Counted from the stretch's first letter, positions 44,940-54,300 are shown. The stretch is 64,000 nucleotides of DNA from Candidatus Schekmanbacteria bacterium (GCA_016219965.1 JACRJM010000007.1:436294-500293); one strand, 5' to 3'. Numbers and translations: made by a program. The notes: generated by a model not told the origin, from the sequence alone.

Positions 44940-45497
44940 ATGTCTGTAAAATCTGACAATTGGCTTGTAAAGATGGCTAAAGAAAAAGGGATGATAGAAC
45001 CCTTCGAGGCAAGCCAGATAAAAAAAGGGAACATATCCTACGGCGTCTCTTCCTACGGATATGACTTAAGGCTTTTCGATGAGTACAGGGTCCCCCAGGG
45101 GAACCGGGAGACAGCAACCATAGACCCCAAAAATCTGGATATATCAGTATATAAAAATGTAAAAGCTCCTGTTCTCGAAATAGAGCCGGGACAGACAGTG
45201 CTTGGAAGGTCTCTCGAATACTTTCGCATCCCGCGCGACATAATAGTTCTCTGCTTCGGCAAATCAACCTATGCACGGTGCGGACTGCTTGTAAATATCA
45301 CCCCTCTTGAACCTGAATGGGAAGGATTCATCACGATCGCCATCTCAAACATATCTTCTTCAAAGGTTAGAGCTTATTCCATGGAAGGCATCTCACAGGC
45401 AGTGTTCATCGAAAGCGATGAAACCTGCGCCGTTTCATATGCCGACAAAGGCGGAAAATACCAGGCACAGAAGGCGATAACATACGCCAAGATTTGA
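44940..45497 (+). CDS. dcd: dCTP deaminase
   Basis: 185 aa. Motifs ISYGVSSYGYDLRL near 28, VLGRSLEYFRIPRDII near 87, CFGKSTYARCGLLVNITPLEPEWEG near 105 with the catalytic Glu, and AYSMEGISQAVFIE near 140. Deaminates dCTP to dUTP for dTMP synthesis. Belongs to the cofactor/nucleotide cassette inside the glycan cluster; its stop overlaps a possible TTG start of the next GT4. Confidence 0.93.
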   Translation: MSVKSDNWLVKMAKEKGMIEPFEASQIKKGNISYGVSSYGYDLRLFDEYRVPQGNRETATIDPKNLDISVYKNVKAPVLEIEPGQTVLGRSLEYFRIPRDIIVLCFGKSTYARCGLLVNITPLEPEWEGFITIAISNISSSKVRAYSMEGISQAVFIESDETCAVSYADKGGKYQAQKAITYAKI

Positions 45498-45508
45498 ATA
45501 TCAGAAAA

Positions 45509-46645
45509 ATGAAAGAACCCCTGAGCATCATCCAGATTATACCCAGAGCAGGCTGTCATAGCGGAGGCACATTCCAGGCTTACCAGCTTGCCAAAGCCTT
45601 GCTCGATAAAGGACATAATTCCCTTCTTATTACAAGACCCGGGAAACAGGCTGTGGAACGGGCAAAGGACATGAAGATACCTGTTGAAACAGTCTCCATG
45701 AAAAATGAATGGGACATTAAATCCATAATGGCACTGAGAAAGATAATTGCAGAGCGGAAAGTTGATGTAGTTCACGCACACAAGGGACTGGCCCTTTCCC
45801 TTTCGCTTTTTGCACTTATCGGGAACAGGCGGACTGCGCTTGTTGCAAACAGAGGAGTTATGTTTCCGCTTGATCCTTTCAACAGGCTGAAATACCGCTC
45901 AGGCAAACTTGATGCAGTGGTTGCAGTTTCATCTGTAGTAAAGGACATAACAGTAAAAAGCTCCGGCCTTAAGGAGAACAAAGTGCGTGTTATCTATGGC
46001 GGCACTGACCTTCAAAGATTCAACTGGCAGATAAGCCCCCTTGCCATGAGGAATGAATTCAAAATAAACAATGCATATCCTGTGGTCGGTATAGTGGCTA
46101 ACATAAGAAGTTGGAAGGGACACATATATTTTGCAGAGGCTGCGGCAAAGGTCCTCATACGTTTTCCTGAAGCAAAGTTCTTCATCGTCGGAGGATACAA
46201 GGAAGAACGGGATACGTTCAAGAACCTCATGGCAAAGATAGATGAACTTGGCATCGGGAAAAGCATATTCATCACTGGCTTCAGGGACGACATCCCGGAA
46301 CTCATGGCAGGGATGGACATAACCGTGAATGCTTCCTATGACGGAGAAGGGCTTACGGGAACAATAAGGGAATCCTTTGCAATGAAGAAACCTGTCATAG
46401 CAACACGCATTGCTGGAAATCCTGAGCTTGTAGAAGAGGGAGTCACCGGAATACTTGTAAAACCCAAAAGCCCGGACGCCCTTTCAGAGGCGATGATAAG
46501 TCTTTTAAGCGACAGGGAGAGACTTGCCCTTATGGGAGAAAACGCTTACAGGACAGTGCTTGAAAGATTCTCCCTTCAAAGCAGGATAAACAACATTGAG
46601 AACCTATACTACGAACTTGTAAGTTGCAAGAGGCAGAAGAATTGA
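45509..46645 (+). CDS. GT4 glycosyltransferase (fourth)
   Basis: 378 aa from the ATG at 45509; a TTG at 45494 overlapping the dcd stop is an alternative, and neither has a strong ribosome binding site. GT-B motifs: IIQIIPRAGCHSGGTFQAY, ANIRSWKGHIYFAEAAAKV near 200 and DGEGLTGTIRESFAMKKPV near 280. Likely glycan assembly. Resumes the polysaccharide cluster after the cofactor cassette. Confidence 0.87.
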   Translation: MKEPLSIIQIIPRAGCHSGGTFQAYQLAKALLDKGHNSLLITRPGKQAVERAKDMKIPVETVSMKNEWDIKSIMALRKIIAERKVDVVHAHKGLALSLSLFALIGNRRTALVANRGVMFPLDPFNRLKYRSGKLDAVVAVSSVVKDITVKSSGLKENKVRVIYGGTDLQRFNWQISPLAMRNEFKINNAYPVVGIVANIRSWKGHIYFAEAAAKVLIRFPEAKFFIVGGYKEERDTFKNLMAKIDELGIGKSIFITGFRDDIPELMAGMDITVNASYDGEGLTGTIRESFAMKKPVIATRIAGNPELVEEGVTGILVKPKSPDALSEAMISLLSDRERLALMGENAYRTVLERFSLQSRINNIENLYYELVSCKRQKN

Positions 46646-47781
46646 CCGGGCAGAGGAAATTTAACCTAGTAAGGATAATCTCAGACCTTCCTGTGGGGGG
46701 AGTTGAGAGAAGGCTCGTCGGACTCCTTCCAAAGTTAAAAGATGCCTTTAATGTTTCAGTTGTCTGCATCCGTGAAAAGGGAGCACTTGCTCATGAGCTT
46801 GAAGAACAGGGAATACCTGTACATCTGATTCATTTCAAAGGGCGGCTGCATCCGGCAAGCTTAAGAAAGCTTTCAAAATTTTTACGGGAAAATCAAACAC
46901 ACATAGTCCACACCCATATGTACCGTCCGGGCATATCAGGAACAATCTCAGCCTGGCTTGCCGGGGTTCCGGTAGTGATATCCAATGTACATAATGTAGC
47001 TCAGTGGGATACAAAACGCCAGGCATTCATGGACAGGCTTGTAAACCCCATTCGCGATTCTGTGATAGCTGTCTCAGGGGAAGTGAAAAAAGATTTCATC
47101 GAAAATACCGGATTAAACGAGGATAAATGCACAGTCATATATAACGGCGTGGACACATCTAAATTCCGCCCTGATTACCCCGGGAAAAATAGAATAATCG
47201 AAGAATTTAAAATAGCTGAAGGGGAAAAGACTGTCGTAAACATAGCAAGACTTGTTGCCCAGAAGGATCATCTCACTTTTTTTAAGGCTGCCGCAGAAGT
47301 GATAAAAAAATATCCCGGGAAAGTCAGATTCCTTATCGTGGGGGGCGGCAGGGCTCACGAAGAAGCTCTCAAAGCTGCAAGAGAAACAGGGATAGAAGGG
47401 AATGTGATATTCACAGGCAGGCGCAATGACATACCTGAAATCCTTTCAGCCTCGGATATTTCAGTCCTCTCATCTCTAAAAGAGGGATTCTCCAATGTAA
47501 TTCTTGAATCAATGGCATCCGGCAAACCTGTGGTTGCAACAGATGTGGGGGGGAACATGGAAGCAATAGAGGAAGGAGAAACAGGCTTTCTTGTAAAAGC
47601 AGGCGATTTTAATACAATGAGCGACCGCATATTACAGCTTTTCCAGGATGAAAATCTTAAAAAATCAATGGGGATAAAAGCGCGTAAACGCGCAGAAGAT
47701 TTCTTCTCAATAGAAAAAATGATTGAAAAAACAACGAATTTGTATTTTAACCTATTGAAGAAAAAAGGAGTATCTTCATAA
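46642..47781 (+). CDS. GT4 glycosyltransferase (fifth)
   Basis: 379 aa. The start is taken as TTG at 46642, overlapping the previous stop (TTGA), as this operon uses 4-base overlaps; AGAGG lies upstream. A TTG at 46624 is also possible. Motifs: VRIISDLPVGGVERRLVGL, NIARLVAQKDHLTFFKAAAE near 195, and LKEGFSNVILESMASGKPVVATDVGG near 285 with the E-x7-E pair. Resembles WbpX/PimB-type mannosyl or hexosyltransferases. Confidence 0.86.
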   Translation: MTGQRKFNLVRIISDLPVGGVERRLVGLLPKLKDAFNVSVVCIREKGALAHELEEQGIPVHLIHFKGRLHPASLRKLSKFLRENQTHIVHTHMYRPGISGTISAWLAGVPVVISNVHNVAQWDTKRQAFMDRLVNPIRDSVIAVSGEVKKDFIENTGLNEDKCTVIYNGVDTSKFRPDYPGKNRIIEEFKIAEGEKTVVNIARLVAQKDHLTFFKAAAEVIKKYPGKVRFLIVGGGRAHEEALKAARETGIEGNVIFTGRRNDIPEILSASDISVLSSLKEGFSNVILESMASGKPVVATDVGGNMEAIEEGETGFLVKAGDFNTMSDRILQLFQDENLKKSMGIKARKRAEDFFSIEKMIEKTTNLYFNLLKKKGVSS

Positions 47782-47801
47782 TTTCCCTTGATGAAAATGA
47801 A

Positions 47802-49106
47802 ATGACAAAAAACCATACATATGAATATCCTCTGCAATCAATGGCAGGTGGGGCAGATGGAATCAATAAATATGCAAAAGTAGGAATTTATCTAAGGCAC
47901 TTAATTGAGATTTGCATCCTCACTTATATAGTTGTCATTCCTTTTAACAACAGGGCATCACTGTCAGACTCAGCTCTTGTCATGATCGCGATAGTCTGGA
48001 CCGCACTGATGTTTTTTGAAAAAAAGATTATTTTTAAGAAAACTTCTCTTAATATTCCTGCCGGTATTCTGATCTTAGTGTCAATCCTGTCTGCATTCTT
48101 CTCTATTGATCCGGCTTACAGTTTTGACTACATCAGAAGCGAAATATTAAAGTCCTTTCTCATATTATTTGCCATAATTAATTTCATGGACGAGGAGAGG
48201 CAGATCAAAAGGCTTATATGGTTCATCATAGCCTCTTTTACTGTTATGAACATTTATGGCATTGTTGAATATTATATTACACTTGCGCATGAGGGGAAAA
48301 AGCTTGATGCGACACTCGGTCATCATAACAAGGTCGGAATGTTTGCAGACCTGGTTTTTCCGGTAATACTTATCATGTTTTTGAAGATCAAGGGGTGGAA
48401 GACACGTTTGCCTTTGAGCATATCAATCATAGTCGGAATGATAGTTATAATCTTTGCACAGTCGAGGGGAAGCTGGGTTTCGATTATTCTTTCTCTTCTG
48501 ATTATCGGGGTTTTCTACGAAAGAAAAGTACTGGGTGCAGTCGCGATTACATTTGCAATCCTTCCGCTGCTCCTCCCCGGAACTATTATAAAAAGATTTA
48601 TAACCATATTTGATTTTGGGAACTACCTTAAACCCAAAAAGGTACTTATAGAAAGACCCTTTGTCTGGCAGGCGTCATTCAAGATAATCAAGAAATATCC
48701 TTTTCTTGGAGCAGGGACAGGGACTGACATATTCTACAAACTTTATGTTGAAAAAGGACTTAAACCCAAAAAGGCGAAACAGAAGCTAGGACATGCACAT
48801 AACCAGATGCTGCAAACCCTTGTCGAGAACGGCATAGCCGGTTTTTTAGCCCAGACAGCATTGTTCGTCTCATTCTTTTGCACCGTATTTGCAGGCAGGA
48901 AAAAATACCGGAACACTTTCAGGGAAGTCATAATAATTGGATGCGCAGCAGGTATAATTGCCATATTTTTTCACGGCTTTGTGGGAACTTTTCTGAGAAG
49001 CCGTATGGTTATCATGGTGATGATAATTATGGGAACTGCCGTGGCCTGCTGCCAGACTCCATCTGAAGAAGATAATTTGATTGATAGAAGTAAAACAATA
49101 AGTTAG
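47802..49106 (+). CDS. O-antigen ligase/polymerase family membrane protein
   Basis: 434 aa, about eleven hydrophobic segments. The large periplasmic loop is marked by AQSRGSWVS near 205 and the WaaL/Wzy-type motif GHAHNQMLQTLVENGIAG near 330, including the catalytic-type His. It ligates O-antigen to lipid A core or polymerises repeat units. It sits between GT4 genes and the MsbA-like exporter, exactly where surface polymer assembly would be expected. Confidence 0.85.
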   Translation: MTKNHTYEYPLQSMAGGADGINKYAKVGIYLRHLIEICILTYIVVIPFNNRASLSDSALVMIAIVWTALMFFEKKIIFKKTSLNIPAGILILVSILSAFFSIDPAYSFDYIRSEILKSFLILFAIINFMDEERQIKRLIWFIIASFTVMNIYGIVEYYITLAHEGKKLDATLGHHNKVGMFADLVFPVILIMFLKIKGWKTRLPLSISIIVGMIVIIFAQSRGSWVSIILSLLIIGVFYERKVLGAVAITFAILPLLLPGTIIKRFITIFDFGNYLKPKKVLIERPFVWQASFKIIKKYPFLGAGTGTDIFYKLYVEKGLKPKKAKQKLGHAHNQMLQTLVENGIAGFLAQTALFVSFFCTVFAGRKKYRNTFREVIIIGCAAGIIAIFFHGFVGTFLRSRMVIMVMIIMGTAVACCQTPSEEDNLIDRSKTIS

Positions 49107-49166
49107 CAATAACAACATTTTAATTCCGGAGCAGTTGCAAAACACCAAAAATTGAAACTGAAAAAA

Positions 49167-50957
49167 ATGGGAAAGAAAAAACAACTTAATAAGAACACAA
49201 TAATAAGCCTTTACAAGAGACTCTTTGTATACGTAAAGCCATACTGGGTGAGAATAGCAATAGGTACTGCCTTTGCCCTGACAGTCTCGGCAACTACCGG
49301 AGCAACTGCATGGGCTGTAAAGCCTGCTCTCGACAACATATTCCTAAATAAGGATGCCGCAAAACTTGCACTTTTGCCCATCGGCATCCTTGCTCTTTTT
49401 GCCATACAGGGGGTATCCCGCTACGCTCAGAATTATCTAATGAAATATGTTGCATTGAAAGTCGTCATGGAAGTAAGGCGTGATTTGTTTAGCCATATGC
49501 AGAGGCTCTCGCTCTCATTCTTTCATAAAACTCCCATAGGATCGCTTATGTCGAGGATAACAAACGACACCAAGGAGCTCTCCCAGGTTGCTGCTGATAT
49601 AATTCCTGAGCTCCTAAGGCAGATATTTACCCTCTTTGGACTTGTGGGTGTACTTTTCTATCAGGACTGGCAGCTTGCATGTATCGCCGTATTTGTCCTT
49701 CCATTTGTGGGACTGTTGATGAATACATTTGGGAAAAAGATAAAGAAGATAAGCAAGAAAAGCCTTGAAAACACGGCAAGCCTTACATCTGTGCTTCAGG
49801 AATCATTCTCCGGCATAAAAATTGTTAAAGCCTTTGGGATGGAGCCGCATGAGAACAGAAAATTCCAGAAAGTGAACAAAAGAAATTTTGATATAAGCAT
49901 GAAATCTGTAAGGGTAAATGAAATAAGTTCTCCTCTTATGGAATTTATTGGAGCACTGGCAGGCGCTGCAATTCTATGGTACGGAGGCTTTCAGGTAATA
50001 AACGGGACCAAGACACCCGGCACTTTCTTCTCTTTCCTTGCCGCACTTGCAATGCTCTATGATCCGATACGCAAACTTTCCAAGACAAACAATGACATCC
50101 AGAAAGCAATGGCCGGGGCTGAAAGAGTGTTTGAAATAATGGACATAAAACCCGCCATAAAGGACGTGCATGGAGCTGTAACAAAAGACCGGTTTGAAAG
50201 TGAAATAGTGTTCAACAATGTATCGTTCCTGTACAATGAAGCAGACGGTATGATTCTTAAAGATATAGACTTCAGGGTACAAAAAGGACAGATGATAGCT
50301 CTTGTTGGTCCAAGCGGTGTCGGCAAATCAACCCTTGTTGATCTTATCCCGAGATTTTATGAACCCACGATAGGAAGTATAACAATAGACGGGATCGATA
50401 CAAGACAGATAAAGCTCACTTCTCTCTGCTCCCTCATCGGAATTGTTACACAGGAGACATTTCTCTTCAACGACACTATAAGGGATAACATTGCCTATGG
50501 CAGGGTTGATGCAACTGAGGAAGAGATAATAGAAGCTGCCAAGGCCGCTTTTGCCCATGATTTTGTAAGTAATTTTCCCATGGGATATAATACGGTAATA
50601 GGAGAAAGAGGTGTAAGGCTCTCGGGGGGTGAGAAACAGCGCATATCAATCGCCCGGGCACTCCTTAAAAACCCTGACATCCTCATTCTTGATGAAGCGA
50701 CTTCAGCCCTTGATTCGGAATCTGAGAAGATGGTACAGAAGGCCCTTGAAAACCTCATGCAGCAGAGGACAACATTAGTGATAGCACACAGGCTCTCAAC
50801 CATAGTTCACGCAGACCTCATCCTTGTTTTTGAAGGCGGCAAAATAGTTGAGATGGGAAAACACGATGAGCTCCTTGCAAAGAAAGCTGTTTACAGTAAG
50901 CTTCACAGGATACAGTTCAGGACTGACAAAGAATTTGAAAAGGGAATAGTGCATTAA
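49167..50957 (+). CDS. ABC exporter, MsbA-like lipid/polysaccharide flippase
   Basis: 596 aa. Six-helix membrane domain (residues 1-320), then an ATPase domain: Walker A GPSGVGKST near 377, signature LSGGEKQRISIARALL near 485, Walker B ILILDEATSALD near 508, and switch His in VIAHRLSTIV near 538. Fused half-transporter, works as a dimer to flip lipid A core or an undecaprenol-linked glycan. A TTG five codons upstream is an alternative start. Confidence 0.9.
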   Translation: MGKKKQLNKNTIISLYKRLFVYVKPYWVRIAIGTAFALTVSATTGATAWAVKPALDNIFLNKDAAKLALLPIGILALFAIQGVSRYAQNYLMKYVALKVVMEVRRDLFSHMQRLSLSFFHKTPIGSLMSRITNDTKELSQVAADIIPELLRQIFTLFGLVGVLFYQDWQLACIAVFVLPFVGLLMNTFGKKIKKISKKSLENTASLTSVLQESFSGIKIVKAFGMEPHENRKFQKVNKRNFDISMKSVRVNEISSPLMEFIGALAGAAILWYGGFQVINGTKTPGTFFSFLAALAMLYDPIRKLSKTNNDIQKAMAGAERVFEIMDIKPAIKDVHGAVTKDRFESEIVFNNVSFLYNEADGMILKDIDFRVQKGQMIALVGPSGVGKSTLVDLIPRFYEPTIGSITIDGIDTRQIKLTSLCSLIGIVTQETFLFNDTIRDNIAYGRVDATEEEIIEAAKAAFAHDFVSNFPMGYNTVIGERGVRLSGGEKQRISIARALLKNPDILILDEATSALDSESEKMVQKALENLMQQRTTLVIAHRLSTIVHADLILVFEGGKIVEMGKHDELLAKKAVYSKLHRIQFRTDKEFEKGIVH

Positions 50958-52092
50958 GATAAAAACCTCGCCACAAAAAATCCTCTACATACAGGGAGTG
51001 ACAAGGATGGGAGGAGCCATTGAAAGCCTTCTCCTTCTTGTGCGGAACATTGACAGAGAAAGATTCTTTCCCTGTGTGGTTACTTCTGCTGAAGGTACTT
51101 TCGTCGATGAGCTTCAATCTTCAGGTGTAAAGCCCGCCTTAATAAAAATGGAAATGTGGAGAAAGGCACGCGGCTTCCTTTCGCGCCCCATCACTTTTGA
51201 AAAGCTCCTTAGAATGGCAGAAAGTGAAGGTATCTCTCTTATTCACTGCAACACACTTTGGGACAACCCTTACGGAGCAATGATTGCCCGCAGCCTTGAA
51301 ATCCCTCTTGTCTGTCACATCAGGAATACGTTCGAGAGAACAAAGATCCGCAAATATTCGCTGATAGAAAGCGACAGGATAATCTGCGTATCCGATGCCA
51401 TCAAAGAGACATTCAGGGGATGGGAAAATGAGCGAAGAGTCTCGACAGTTTATAACGGAGTTGACCTTGAAAAATTCGACACAGCAAAGATTGACAGCAT
51501 GGAAGTGCGCCGCGAGCTTGGTATATTGCAGAATGATATTGTCATAGGAATCGTGGGCAGATTAGCTCCTGAAAAAGGACAGATGGAGTTGATCCGCGCA
51601 TGCGGAATTTTAAAGACTGCGGGACACTCATTCAAAGCGCTAATAGTAGGTGAACCCTCCAGGAAAGAGGCAGGATACACAGATTATTTACGAAAGTCAG
51701 CAGAGGAGCTTGGCGTTGCCGACAGCGTAATATTCACAGGTTTCAGGCGAGACATAGAAAGGATCACCGCTTCTTTCAATATAGCAGTATTTCCCTCACT
51801 TGAAACCGCAAACGAAGGTTTCGGGCGCGGCATAATCGAGGCAATGGCATTGGGAAAACCAGTAATTGGCTCTGCAACAGGCGGTGTGCCTGAGGTGATA
51901 GAGGAAGGGAAAACAGGTCTTCTCACTTCCCCCGGAGATATCGAGAGCCTCGCAGGCAAAATAGAAATGCTTATCAAGAATGAACCTCTCCGCAGAGAGC
52001 TTGGAGAAAATGGCAACCGGCGAGCCCACGCACTTTTCAGCGTTTCTTCATACGTTGCCGGCATCGAGAAGATCTACTCAGAACTGCTTTGA
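50953..52092 (+). CDS. GT4 glycosyltransferase (sixth), probable rare start codon
   Basis: GT-B motifs: IQGVTRMGGAIESLLLL at the N-terminus, GIVGRLAPEKGQMELIRA near 195, and ANEGFGRGIIEAMALGKPVI near 280. In-frame sequence before the GTG at 50998 reads KTSPQKILYIQG, the expected first beta strand of GT4 proteins, but no ATG, GTG or TTG precedes it in frame; the nearest in-frame stop is at 50947. ATT at 50953, overlapping the MsbA-like stop with AGGGA eight bases before, is the best candidate start. If so, initiation is unusual; if the GTG is used, the first strand is lost. Confidence 0.75.
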   Translation: MKIKTSPQKILYIQGVTRMGGAIESLLLLVRNIDRERFFPCVVTSAEGTFVDELQSSGVKPALIKMEMWRKARGFLSRPITFEKLLRMAESEGISLIHCNTLWDNPYGAMIARSLEIPLVCHIRNTFERTKIRKYSLIESDRIICVSDAIKETFRGWENERRVSTVYNGVDLEKFDTAKIDSMEVRRELGILQNDIVIGIVGRLAPEKGQMELIRACGILKTAGHSFKALIVGEPSRKEAGYTDYLRKSAEELGVADSVIFTGFRRDIERITASFNIAVFPSLETANEGFGRGIIEAMALGKPVIGSATGGVPEVIEEGKTGLLTSPGDIESLAGKIEMLIKNEPLRRELGENGNRRAHALFSVSSYVAGIEKIYSELL

Positions 52093-52136
52093 TAAATTCC
52101 TTACCTTTGCACCCATTCAGTAATTTACACAGGTTC

Positions 52137-52164
52137 TTGACAGCTAACCAATATGAGGTATACT
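52137..52164 (+). promoter_or_regulatory. Sigma-70-type promoter of the toxin-antitoxin pair
   Basis: TTGACA at 52137-52142 and TATACT at 52159-52164, spaced by 16 bases. Expected transcription start near 52171 lies only a few bases before the ATG at 52174, so the message is nearly leaderless, which favours that ATG over the one at 52153. Confidence 0.65.
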
Positions 52165-52169
52165 ATACC
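52157..52169. promoter_or_regulatory. Autoregulatory operator candidate, toxin-antitoxin
   Basis: Perfect 13-bp palindrome GGTATACTATACC centred on the -10 box of the promoter at 52137-52164, with a second palindrome CCATATATGG at 52168-52177 over the start codon. Antitoxins typically repress their own promoter from such sites. Binding by the HTH antitoxin encoded downstream is inferred. Confidence 0.6.
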
Positions 52170-52173
52170 ATAT

Positions 52174-52458
52174 ATGGCTAGCATTCTTGTACTTCATGAT
52201 AAATATACAAGACCTGACGGGAATATAGTTGAAATGAAAATCTGGAAAGTTCCTGCATCCAGAACTTACCCTCAGGGATATAAATATTCATTGGTTTATA
52301 TTGTAAAAGGGGAACGGATAATCGGTTATGACAATGCAGAGGGGAAAGGGCATCACAGACATTCTATAAAAAAAGAGGATTCCTATAATTTTAAAAATAT
52401 ATCAAAACTTATAAGCGATTTTTTTAATGATATAATAAAAATTGAAAGGGATAGATAG
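52174..52458 (+). CDS. tumE: TumE-family toxin (DUF6516)
   Basis: 94 aa from the ATG at 52174 (chosen because the promoter's start site falls at about 52171; an ATG seven codons upstream is in frame). ILVLHDKYTRPDGNIVEMKIWKVP and YKYSLVYIVKGERIIGYDN, then a basic HHRH segment, match the DUF6516/TumE toxin pattern. TumE family toxins pair with an HTH antitoxin TumA, the next gene, two bases downstream. Target not established here. Confidence 0.75.
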   Translation: MASILVLHDKYTRPDGNIVEMKIWKVPASRTYPQGYKYSLVYIVKGERIIGYDNAEGKGHHRHSIKKEDSYNFKNISKLISDFFNDIIKIERDR

Positions 52459-52460
52459 CC

Positions 52461-52835
52461 ATGAAGATAAAAAAAGTTAAAATAGGAATAAGAACTCTGG
52501 AAGACGGCTTAAAGCATTTTGCCAAAGTTGCAAAAATAATTGAAAAAGGCAAAACCGTAAAAAATGAGAGAGGAGTTTATTTTGAAAATCTTGCCACAAT
52601 GAGAAAAATATTAACTGACCGAAGGATTGAGGTTTTGAAGTTAATAAAAGACAAGAAACCTTCTTCTGTTTATGAACTGGCAAAGGCACTCCACAGAGAT
52701 TTAAAAAATGTCAACGAGGACTTAAGGCTTCTTGAACAAAGCGGACTTGTATCTTTGAAAAAAAGTAAAACAGACAGACAGAGGATAACGCCAACCGTAA
52801 ATTACGACACCATTCAGCTTGAGATTTCTGTTTAG
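52461..52835 (+). CDS. tumA: TumA-type HTH antitoxin
   Basis: 124 aa with a winged helix-turn-helix (EVLKLIKDKKPSSVYELAKALHRD near residue 60, then DLRLLEQSGLVSLKK). Starts two bases after the toxin stop. Known TumA proteins bind DNA and neutralise TumE; the palindromes around the -10 box upstream would suit its autoregulation. Toxin-first gene order is normal for this family. Confidence 0.75.
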   Translation: MKIKKVKIGIRTLEDGLKHFAKVAKIIEKGKTVKNERGVYFENLATMRKILTDRRIEVLKLIKDKKPSSVYELAKALHRDLKNVNEDLRLLEQSGLVSLKKSKTDRQRITPTVNYDTIQLEISV

Positions 52836-52863
52836 GGTTTGCCGGAAAATAGCCATGTAAAGG

Positions 52864-52878
52864 CAGGTTTTAAACCTG
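52864..52878. repeat. Small palindrome, interspersed repeat type
   Basis: CAGGTTTTAAACCTG with flanking CCCTAC on the right is the GTAGGGACAGGTTT-style dispersed repeat known in many bacterial genomes. It lies between the convergent antitoxin and beta-propeller genes and may act as weak terminator. Confidence 0.5.
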
Positions 52879-52890
52879 TCCCTACAATAA

Positions 52891-54126
52891 TTATTTTTTT
52901 ATATTAATGGTTTTGTTATTCTCAGATTTCAGACCTGTAGATTTTATAACCCGGATGGACGCTTTGCCGGATTTAAGGCTTTTTGATAATTTCAAAACTA
53001 TTTTATAGTTGCTCCATGAAATGATAGTACATTCATAATTTTTACTTCCCTGTTTAACTATAACCTTTCCTGCATCAGCACCGAACTTCTTTCCATTAAC
53101 TGTAAGCTTACTTCCTGGCGCACATGTATCTCTGCTTAAAGCTGAGATAGAAGCCGGTTTTAAATCATATATTTCTAAACCTGTTATATATGATAAATAC
53201 ATAGCCCCATTACTAAATTGTATTTGTTGCATACCTCCAACTTTATAAAGTTCTGTTGCTTTTGAAGAGAGCAAATCAATAACCCATATTCCGACAAGAC
53301 CATCAGACCTCTGAGTATAATAATAAAGTTTATCATCATAAACAGTAAAAGGTTCACCTGATGACCCCATACCGTGAAATATAGCTGTTATGGTTGGAGA
53401 AGACGGATTACTGACATCAACCTTATTTATTTCGCCACATAGGTCTATATAAAAAAATCCTTTATAATACATTAATGGAGAACAACATCCTCCTGTTTGT
53501 CCTAACACACTGGGGCTTGAGGGGTCAGAAATATCTATTATTTGAAATCCTCTTCCCCCATCTTCATTGTCTCCGACATAAGCATAATTGCCTGAAACAT
53601 AAATTCCTCCGGGTTGATTACCCGCATCAACACTCCCAAGCAAGGTGGGAGCAGAGGGATTGGAAATATCAATAAGGTCTAAATTTCCATACCAATTGTG
53701 GACGAAGGCTATACCATTAGATACGTAAATTTGCCTTGCACTTCCAGTGTTATAACTGCCTAAAAGAGTGGGCGATTCTGGATTTGATACATCAATGATT
53801 TCAAATCCATTATTTGCATCTGCAATATAAGCAATCCCGTTTTCAACAAATACATCCAGTATATCGCTGTTGTCTTCTTTATAGGTTCCCAAAAGATGAG
53901 GTGATGATTGATCTGATATATCTAAAATTACTAAGCCACCCTCCACTGCTGCAAGATAAGCAATGTCATTAACAACAACCGTCTTCCAGACTACATTCTG
54001 TGTATATTCACCAATTAAATATTTTGAAGTTAATTTTGTAATCTTAGTTTTAGCGAAACTAACATCAACAGATAGAAAAAGAATAAAACAAATCAAAAAA
54101 GCAGTTATTGTTTTTCTTTTGGTCAT
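52891..54126 (-). CDS. Secreted LVIVD-repeat beta-propeller with IPT domain
   Basis: 411 aa. Signal peptide (TAFLICFILFLSVDVSFA), then about six LVIVD repeats of ~45 residues (GLVILDISDQSSPHLLGTY, GFEIIDVSNPESPTLLGSY, NLDLIDISNPSAPTLLGSV, GFQIIDISDPSSPSVLG), which fold as beta-propeller blades. The C-terminal 85 residues are an IPT/TIG-like sandwich (APGSKLTVNGKKFGADAG). Likely surface or extracellular binding protein; no enzyme motif. Single gene. Confidence 0.88.
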   Translation of the reverse strand: MTKRKTITAFLICFILFLSVDVSFAKTKITKLTSKYLIGEYTQNVVWKTVVVNDIAYLAAVEGGLVILDISDQSSPHLLGTYKEDNSDILDVFVENGIAYIADANNGFEIIDVSNPESPTLLGSYNTGSARQIYVSNGIAFVHNWYGNLDLIDISNPSAPTLLGSVDAGNQPGGIYVSGNYAYVGDNEDGGRGFQIIDISDPSSPSVLGQTGGCCSPLMYYKGFFYIDLCGEINKVDVSNPSSPTITAIFHGMGSSGEPFTVYDDKLYYYTQRSDGLVGIWVIDLLSSKATELYKVGGMQQIQFSNGAMYLSYITGLEIYDLKPASISALSRDTCAPGSKLTVNGKKFGADAGKVIVKQGSKNYECTIISWSNYKIVLKLSKSLKSGKASIRVIKSTGLKSENNKTINIKK

Positions 54127-54249
54127 TGTTTAGCCCCCAGCAAATTGGCAACAAGAATATAATCAACTTTAAGATAATATTAATTACTATAATTGACAAG
54201 ATTAAATTACCCCAGAGCAAGCTGCCAGGCATCCAAATATGAATACAAT

Positions 54250-54283
54250 GTTGTCATTCCGCACAGATGCGAAATCCAGTGTT
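54250..54283. repeat. Degenerate TGTCATTCC-type dispersed repeat
   Basis: TGTCATTCCGC, then GCGAAATCCAGTG, matches the widespread genomic palindrome whose intact form pairs ATTCCCGC with GCGGGAAT. Here the stem has decayed. It lies beside structured repeat copy D in the 263-base gap between the beta-propeller and sensor kinase genes. Confidence 0.5.
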
Positions 54284-54300
54284 AGTAATTATTTGTGGGA

